Positions 57,416 to 64,000 of a DNA stretch of 64,000 nt are shown one piece after another; position 1 is the stretch's first letter; each line of letters begins with the position of its first letter. A program made the position numbers and the translations under genes. The notes under the pieces are model-generated. The model saw only the letters and a list, made by a program, of their open reading frames with translations. It had not been told where the DNA came from and did no database searches. The stretch comes from Ciona savignyi (taxonomy: Eukaryota > Chordata > Ascidiacea > Phlebobranchia > Cionidae), in NCBI GenBank assembly GCA_000149265.1, contig CH002485.1, positions 218,467 through 282,466 on the forward strand, read 5' to 3'.

Positions 57416-58373
57416 TTGATTTTGGCATTGTAAATTTGGACAAAAACATTGATGCACAATAATTGAAGATAATACGCACATCTAGAACTGTTGACTATAG
57501 AAAAAGAATGACTACATTTTGGGTTTATTGCTGTATACATATGTTTGTTTAAATTGATTTAATTTAAATGTTGACTTGATACCGGTATAATGACTGATGA
57601 TTTATTGCTTGGATTTTCCTATATTTTAAGTATCTGTTCTTTTTAAAGGAGCTAAAACAAATAAACAAAACATTTTAATATTAAGAATATCATGTATGCA
57701 TTTGCTTTGTTGCAAGAAGGGTATCATTTTTATTTTTACTTTATTGTAAGTATATACAGTGTACAGGTTTCTTTACCCTTGTAACATTTATTGCACTACA
57801 CCGATTTTATTTATGCACTACTATACTAGTACAATTTATTTAATTCTTGAAATTATGATTAAATGTTTATTGAATAATGTAAAATTGATAAAATTTTTAA
57901 AATACTCTTTCTGGAGCTTTTTTTATGTACAATGCTATTTTAATATTTAATCTCTATACATGGAAATACACAAAGAGCTTTCACACATGCAATCATTGTC
58001 CCATTACATCTATTGGCAGTATATTGTATTTGTGTATAATTTAACTGTTTTAGTTTAACTCAATAAATTCATTGAGTACAGATGATGTCTGCTAACTAAT
58101 TAAACCCTAAACAGGAAATTAAAACAGCAACTGGGTTAGATCCCACAAACTTTCTGTTAATGCTAATCCACAAATTTTCTATGCTCTGCTGATTGGCTGA
58201 CACCTTTTACTAATTCTTATACATTAACTATTCACTACATTTATTAAAATGCGACAGAAACAGTGTGTAAGATGTGTATTGCATTGGTATTGCAATAAGT
58301 ATTGTATTTCATTATGTATTAATCGGAAAGTTATGTACCCAGATTTAAGTTTGTGTAAGTTTAATGGTTAAAA
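57416..58373. other. Spacer between thioredoxin and FAPP2-like
   Basis: AT-rich. It contains the thioredoxin 3' UTR and presumably the FAPP2-like promoter. No further gene is seen; the frame at 57759-57950 is hydrophobic and unrecognised. Confidence 0.4.
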
Positions 58374-61300
58374 ATGGAAGGCATTCTTTTCAAATGGATT
58401 GGTTTTCTAAGTGGTTGGAATGAAAAATATTTTGTTTTACACAATGGAACTCTGTCTTGTTTTGCCTCCAAGGTAAATAACTAGAGTATATATATATATA
58501 TATCTCGTTATGTTGATTTAAATTAGGGAAGGATTAATTTACTTTTAAATTGAGATTGAACCAAGCAGAATTTAACATGTAGTTGCGAGGTCGTCTTAGT
58601 GGGTAATAGGCAATTTGTATTAATGACTGTGACATGTTATGATTCGTGGAAATGCTTAGTTTGTGCTCTTTTTACTAATATCAATGTACTGGTACTAATA
58701 ACAGAAGAAAAGAATAAAAAATAAACTAAACAACTAACATGTGAGGTATGATGAATACTCCAAACAACAATTTGTTTATAAATAATGTTACTATTTCATC
58801 TTAGGATGACAGGCTAAATGGAATTCCAGCCAAGGAGACTTTTAATCTTGGATTGTGTGAGATAAATGTTGACCAAGTCACGCCAACACAGTTTGAGTTG
58901 AAGGGTACCGTGGATTCTAAAGTATGGAGCTTGAAAACTGAAACTGCAGGAGAAAGGCAAAAGTGGATACAAGCTTTAGGTACTAGTAAAGTGTACACCA
59001 TAGAGTTACCACTACATAGTAATCACTACTATTTGTAAATTCAGATTGTATGCTATTTATATGATACTGTTAGCATAAACTTTGAGCTTAAATTTAACAT
59101 GACAAAATTTCGAACCCTATGTGTATACATTTAGGACAATCACAATGGTCCGATTGAAACAATCAAGTCTGAATGCGAGTAGATAAAACAACGCGGTATT
59201 TGTGATACGCGATCACAAACAAAATTCTAAAATTTACCAATAGACAATTTTTGAAATAATAGATCTTCAATTGTTTTTAAAATGATATTTGCATTTGATT
59301 GCCATTTTGCACTATTTTTTCGCTTCTGTTGATCAAAGATTAAAAAATGTTTAATATTGTAACAACAGTTATTATTTTGTAATAAGTATTTTTAATTGTA
59401 TAAACAGCCAACCAAAAAACAAAACAAAACATTTTCATTAGCGAATGGTCGTATATTCTCATTCGTACATATACGTATACTCTTATGTAATTTCCTGATA
59501 ATTTACATATGGATAAAGGTAATAAACCATCTAATATAACTTTATATTATTGATATGTATTTAAACATAAAACTTGTCAATTAATTGCAACAAAAGTAAT
59601 ATAGTAAATAAAAACGATCATTTAATACCCCAAAATAATTCCAAAAATTGATCAAAGAATGAAACAAAGCGCAGCAATATTGAAAGTTGCTAATAAAAAA
59701 AATAAACACTTTTTTCAGTTGTAAAAGAAACCTTGGCAAGTAAAAAGTTGTGTTTCACACATCATACTTATTGTTGTAATGGCAGATACCAAAATATTTG
59801 TGGTGAAGCATTGCTTAATCTAGTGATATAAAAGGCGGTTAGAATACATGTTTGTTGTACGGATGGTATTTAAATACCCTTGTTCTTATATTCAAAATTA
59901 AATTCCTGTAATCTTGCATTTATATTTCCAAGTACTTAATATCTCTTATCAGGTGCGATAATTTAAAAGCATGTACTTGTAATCTTGAATACTTCAAACT
60001 TAGGATTTTGTAACAGAATTCAAATAGAATGCAGTAAATGAATGATGAACGGTGAATGCATTTTTTATATCAGTAAACCATATCTAGGTATAAAAACAGA
60101 ATCTAAATATATACCCAGACATCAACCTTTAGTCCCAACTGTATAGGATAGTTCTGTAACTAATCGTGGAGCATCACTATAAATTAAATGAACAAATGTC
60201 CCAAGGTTCTGCGAAAGCTTGTCTTTTGGACTCCTCATCCCTTGGATACCTCGGCAAGTCCTCTGACAACACTGAACTTCTCTCATCATCTGGGATCCAA
60301 AAAACTTCCACAAATGATTGTGAAACATTAGCTACATCGTTTGATTCAATATCATTTGAAACTAATGAAACAACAGCAGATGAAAATGGTAAGATTGGTA
60401 CACATGCAAGATGTGTATTGAATGAAAAAAAAAATTAGTCCTAAATATAGAAAATTATGTTATCTTTGATATTTTTTTCATGCTGTAAAATGCAAACTGG
60501 TAATATGAGTAAATTATGATTAAAACATCATAGTCGCCCATACACAGTGCAGGGATGCACAATTTAGGATAATTAGGTATTCTAAAATAAAGTATTTCGA
60601 ATACAGAATTTCGAATCTTATTCTGTAATGTTTTACCAAATATTAAAATTTGCTATGCTGTGCATATATTTTTTATAAATGACTGTAAAATAGAGTGAAC
60701 TAGCAAAATTTTAAACTGTGATGAGAGCAATTTGCCAAGTCAAAAAATATTTCACCATAACATATATTTTTAATAATATGTAACTTTTCTGAATCTGCCA
60801 GGAGGGAGGATGATAGTATAGTAGATTTTTGTTGTAATGTATGGCTAAGAAAAATGCTTCAAAACATCAGACGATTTTTGTTTTTCCAGTTTGGTATAAA
60901 AACTGGCTATTATTGCCCCAGTAAAATTAAACATAAAACCCGGCAAAGGTATATTAAGTTAATCACTACAAAATCACCTAACTGATTAATAGGACATATA
61001 TGATATCATTTTTTGTGCTAATTAGAAACATATTTTATTAAGTGAAATATATATATTGCTAATATTAAACTTTTCTAAATAACTTTTCCGCATATGGAAT
61101 AAATTGCGTCATATTTAAAGGTGCGTTAAACCATGTGAATACAGCCCGACGAAAGAACCCTTTAGCGTGCCTGCGTTTTAAGCATGCTGTCCAAGCAGCA
61201 TGTTTATGGGACAACTGATAAGATAATGTTGTTGTAATGCTATGATATAAGTTGTATTTCTGTGCTCCCACTTTAAAATATTGTTCGGACGATTTTGCAC

Positions 61301-63439
61301 GATAGATGCGCTTTGGGTATGGAGAAACGCATTACGGGTATTACATAACGTAAGAATAAAGAAGCAATTTTACAATTTTAAGATTGCGAATTTGCTTCAA
61401 TGACAATTCACAAAAAGTTTCTTATTATGGTTATCTATTGTCACACGCTTGCAAAGACGTTGCGGTGACGTTTGCATAATCATGCATGTTGTCAGCGCGA
61501 TAGATCGATGCCAATATTTTACTTTTTTTATTTTCGAATCTTAACTATTCTTATCAAATTGCTTGTAAAGATTCGAATCCTTTGAGATTCGTATCTCAAA
61601 GATTCGAAATTTTATATTGTATAGGCTATACCTAACAAAGTGCAAAATCATTTTTTTAAATTATAGTTTTATTCATGTTACAGGAACAGGAAGCATGAAT
61701 AATCTGTTACTGTCATCAGAAAATCGAAGCGTGCAGGAGGAACCGGAAACAAAACTCGAACTGCAAAGTATTATTCAACTTTGTGAACAAACTAAGGCCG
61801 ATGTAAGAGCATTTATTTTGCACTATGTGATCTAAATTGTATAATACTGTTATTTTAATTGTGTGTGGGCAAATACAGGTATTATACAAATGAGTATCAT
61901 TCAATAACACAAAGTCCCAAACTTTGCTGAGTTGCAGTAAGTGTGACCTGCGTTTTGCCAGCTTGCCATAACGTCTAGCTGCACAGATTGGTGGATTAGT
62001 GTGCCGCCTTTCAAATACAAGGTTTTAGCATTTAAACTAGACGATACCTAGTTGTTGTGTCTTTGGGCAAGGCATTTTGCTGATATTACCCGAACTCAGC
62101 GAGTTGAACTAAAATAGTAGCAACATCTCAGTCATGTACAACCTACTGCAATAGCTTTAGCAACTGGTCTGTAAGTCTTAGTTATTAGACAGTAACCATG
62201 GGTAAATCTTTTAACATAATTTCCCATTCGCTAGGACTGAAATCCATTAATAAAATCCTGCCTTTGCTAACCTAACTTCTCAGTTATTTTATACCAAATG
62301 ACATGAAAGATTGACAGTATAATGCGAATTATTTTCAGATAACATTTCTCCAAAATGTTTTTGGTCACGCTCCAGTTAACGTGGACGAGATGGAGGCAAT
62401 GATTGGTCGCCTTGAAATCACACTTCAAAATTTTATTCAAACAATAAAGTTAAATAAATCGGTTCTCTGCGGTGATGAGGTGGTTGAACATTCTATTTCT
62501 GAAGTAACCAAGGAAAACTCCCCAATAGAAGAAAAATCTGATGAGTTCAGCACTTTTTTCTCTTCCTGTGAAGTCAATTTCGGAGATGTTGTTGCCAGTA
62601 CGATATCAAGAGAGGGAAAACCCCATATTCCACTTGAAACATTTCTAAGTGCATGTCAGTGCTACATTGTGTATTTTGACCGCTTCAGTGGCACAGCCAT
62701 GTCACCACTGCGTGCTGATATTCAGAGCAACATCCTCAAAATTCGAACCGAAATGAAGAATTCACCAATAAAGTATGAATATTTGGAGGTAGGTTGGTCG
62801 ATCCACATTGATTGCAAAATATGCCTTCTGGCTTGATCCTCTTAGTAACTGAACATTGTAGTTGTTAAATTAAAACTAATGCTCTACAATAGTTATTGCA
62901 TGAGGAAACACTCTATTGTAAGAATTGAATGATGCTTTGATGGTACATGTAAATACAACTGATGTTATGTTTCCCTGAAAAAATTACTAGTGGTAATACT
63001 AAAGCTTTTCTATTTCTAAATTTTAAAATAAAACTCCACATGTTTTCAATTCAAAAATAGAACCTACCTATTTGGCAAAAAAATGTTGTTTATTTAATTT
63101 TCTGGTTAACCAACTTAAATGATGGAGCAGGATGCAGTAATGATGACTATTCTGGTGGTATTGGTTTAGGAATGTTTCACAAATCTAATAGTAAGCTAAT
63201 AATTACTTTTATCAGGAAATGGTTGCCCATCAAATAAGCACAAAGCAACACACTGGACCTAACACAAGTACACAGGCCTTGCTTTGGCTGAACCGTGCAT
63301 TGTCTGTTATGAGCACATTTCTACGAAAACTGGTCTCGCCTGACAGTGCAACGAAATATGACACTGGTGCTTCATTCGTTTTAGCATATGATGAAATGCT
63401 GGCAAAGCATCACAACTGGATGGTCCAACGACTGTTTAA
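58374..63439 (+). CDS. PLEKHA8-like: FAPP2/PLEKHA8-like PH + GLTP protein, 3' end missing
   Basis: Six exons: 58374-58472, 58805-58990, 60172-60388, 61684-61802, 62339-62788, 63216-63439. They join in phase, the last ending in phase 2 at AA|GTAGGA, so at least one exon lies beyond 64000. The start MEGILFKWIGFLSGWNEKYF matches the FAPP PH domain (MEGVLYKWTNYLSGW), which binds PI4P and ARF1 at the trans-Golgi. A Ser/Thr-rich linker follows (exons 3-4). The glycolipid-transfer domain then has ADIQSNILKI, LLWLNRAL and KHHNWMVQRLF, retaining the counterparts of Asp48, Asn52, Lys55, Trp96 and His140 of human GLTP, so glycosphingolipid binding is expected. Exon 3 is preceded by a weak acceptor. FAPP2 moves glucosylceramide from cis- to trans-Golgi. 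Confidence 0.9.
61975..62250 (+). repeat. tRNA-derived SINE copy
   Basis: In a FAPP2-like intron: GATTGGTGGATTAGTGTGCC, TTGTGTCTTTGGGCAAGGCA, TACTGCAATAGCTTTAGCAA and AATTTCCCATTCGCTAGGA. An old copy. Confidence 0.7.
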
Positions 63440-63559
63440 GTAGGAGAAATAGTTTTGTATATATCTTAATTATATTGTGGATTTATTGGTTGAAATAATT
63501 CTTTTTGTCAGTTCATTTCTTCTGAAACAATGTCTTCCAATATGTACACATGTACTACT

Positions 63560-63830
63560 TTAGTGGGTCGTCTTTCAGCCAAAAGGTTGAAGGTTTGAAA
63601 CTAGCCGGTTAGTTGGTTGTTTCCTTGGGCAAAGTAACTAACAAAGCTTGCCCTAACCCCGAACCCAGTAAAATGATGGGTTCTACCACATTTAAAGAAC
63701 ATTTGATTTGAATCATACACACTGTATTAGCTCCTTAACCCGACAGTGGGCACAAGGTAAAAAGGATTGATTGTGTGTTAACGCCACTTGCGTTTACCCA
63801 TTCTCAGGGATAAATAAGAATATCCAATCC
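63560..63830 (+). repeat. tRNA-derived SINE copy
   Basis: GTGGGTCGTCTTTCAGCCAA, GGTTGAAGGTTTGAAACTAG, TTTCCTTGGGCAAAGTAAC, GATGGGTTCTACC, CATTCTCAGGGATAAATAAG, with a decayed ATCC tail. It lies after the last visible FAPP2-like exon. Confidence 0.8.
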
Positions 63831-63884
63831 TTGTTTCACTTGATAACTTAATTGTAGCAGGTTACATTGGGATTGAAGTCTGGT

Positions 63885-63975
63885 GTAGTCATTGAACCCA
63901 GTGGATTAATGGGTTGTACAAAAACTGTAGTAATGTCTCTCATTCTATTTAACACACTACAGTAGCTTTGAGCTT
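63885..63975 (+). repeat. SINE fragment
   Basis: TTGAACCCAGTGGATTAATG, GGTTGTAC and TTAACACACTACAGTAGCTT match the central SINE region. Confidence 0.65.
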
Positions 63976-64000
63976 AATTTCATGCTTAAGTTTTTTAAAC

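Overview
The window looks like nuclear genomic DNA of a solitary ascidian, most likely Ciona. The genes are compact, with many short introns that carry GT..AG borders in consistent phase. The proteins are chordate/metazoan families (neogenin/DCC, GALNT, paraxis/scleraxis bHLH, Cys-loop receptor, IP6K, MOB1, FAPP2). A tRNA-derived SINE with a CCTTGGGCAAGGCACTT core and a (ATCCT)n tail is scattered through introns and spacers. Species is inferred from this gene and repeat content, not proven. There are two assembly gaps: 24357-24814, inside a gene, and 51456-51555, in an intron.

Layout. 1-2,100: a secreted LRR-protein gene on the minus strand, apparently nested in an intron of the next gene. 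2,925-7,829 (+): the 3' half of a neogenin/DCC netrin-receptor gene. 9,448-12,968 (-): a gene I do not recognise, ending in a PPPY-containing tail. 14,753-20,396 (+): a complete polypeptide GalNAc-transferase, ten exons and 690 codons. 20,680-22,150 (-): a paraxis/scleraxis-type bHLH gene. 22,917-27,250 (-): a MINPP1-like histidine phosphatase with one part lost in the gap. 28,285-34,201 (+): an anionic Cys-loop receptor. 35,991-38,404 (+): an inositol hexakisphosphate kinase. 39,956-40,153 (-): a G-protein gamma subunit. 41,710-44,622 (-): a START-domain lipid-transfer protein. 46,217-46,879 (-): MOB1. 48,337-51,886 (+): a SLC35D-type nucleotide-sugar transporter. 57,092-57,415 (+): thioredoxin. 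58,374 to beyond 63,439 (+): a FAPP2/PLEKHA8-like PH + GLTP protein cut by the sequence end.

The genes do not form an operon or an obvious pathway, although two act on inositol polyphosphates (MINPP1-like, IP6K) and two serve the Golgi/secretory glycosylation route (GALNT, SLC35D). The region 52.1-56.9 kb is a transposon nest: hAT remnants, several SINE copies, one SINE split by a short gag-only LTR retrotransposon, and a pair of near-perfect hairpins bounded by a 19-bp inverted repeat.

The observations most worth following are: the gag-only LTR element in its nest; the HAE-to-HVT change in the MINPP1-like enzyme; the loss of aromatic ligand-box residues in the Cys-loop receptor; the divergent basic region of the bHLH factor; the LRR gene nested antisense in the neogenin gene; and a 166-bp repeat inserted in a SINE with a target-site duplication. 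Exon borders were deduced by eye from reading frame, splice consensus and family alignment from memory; no search was run.
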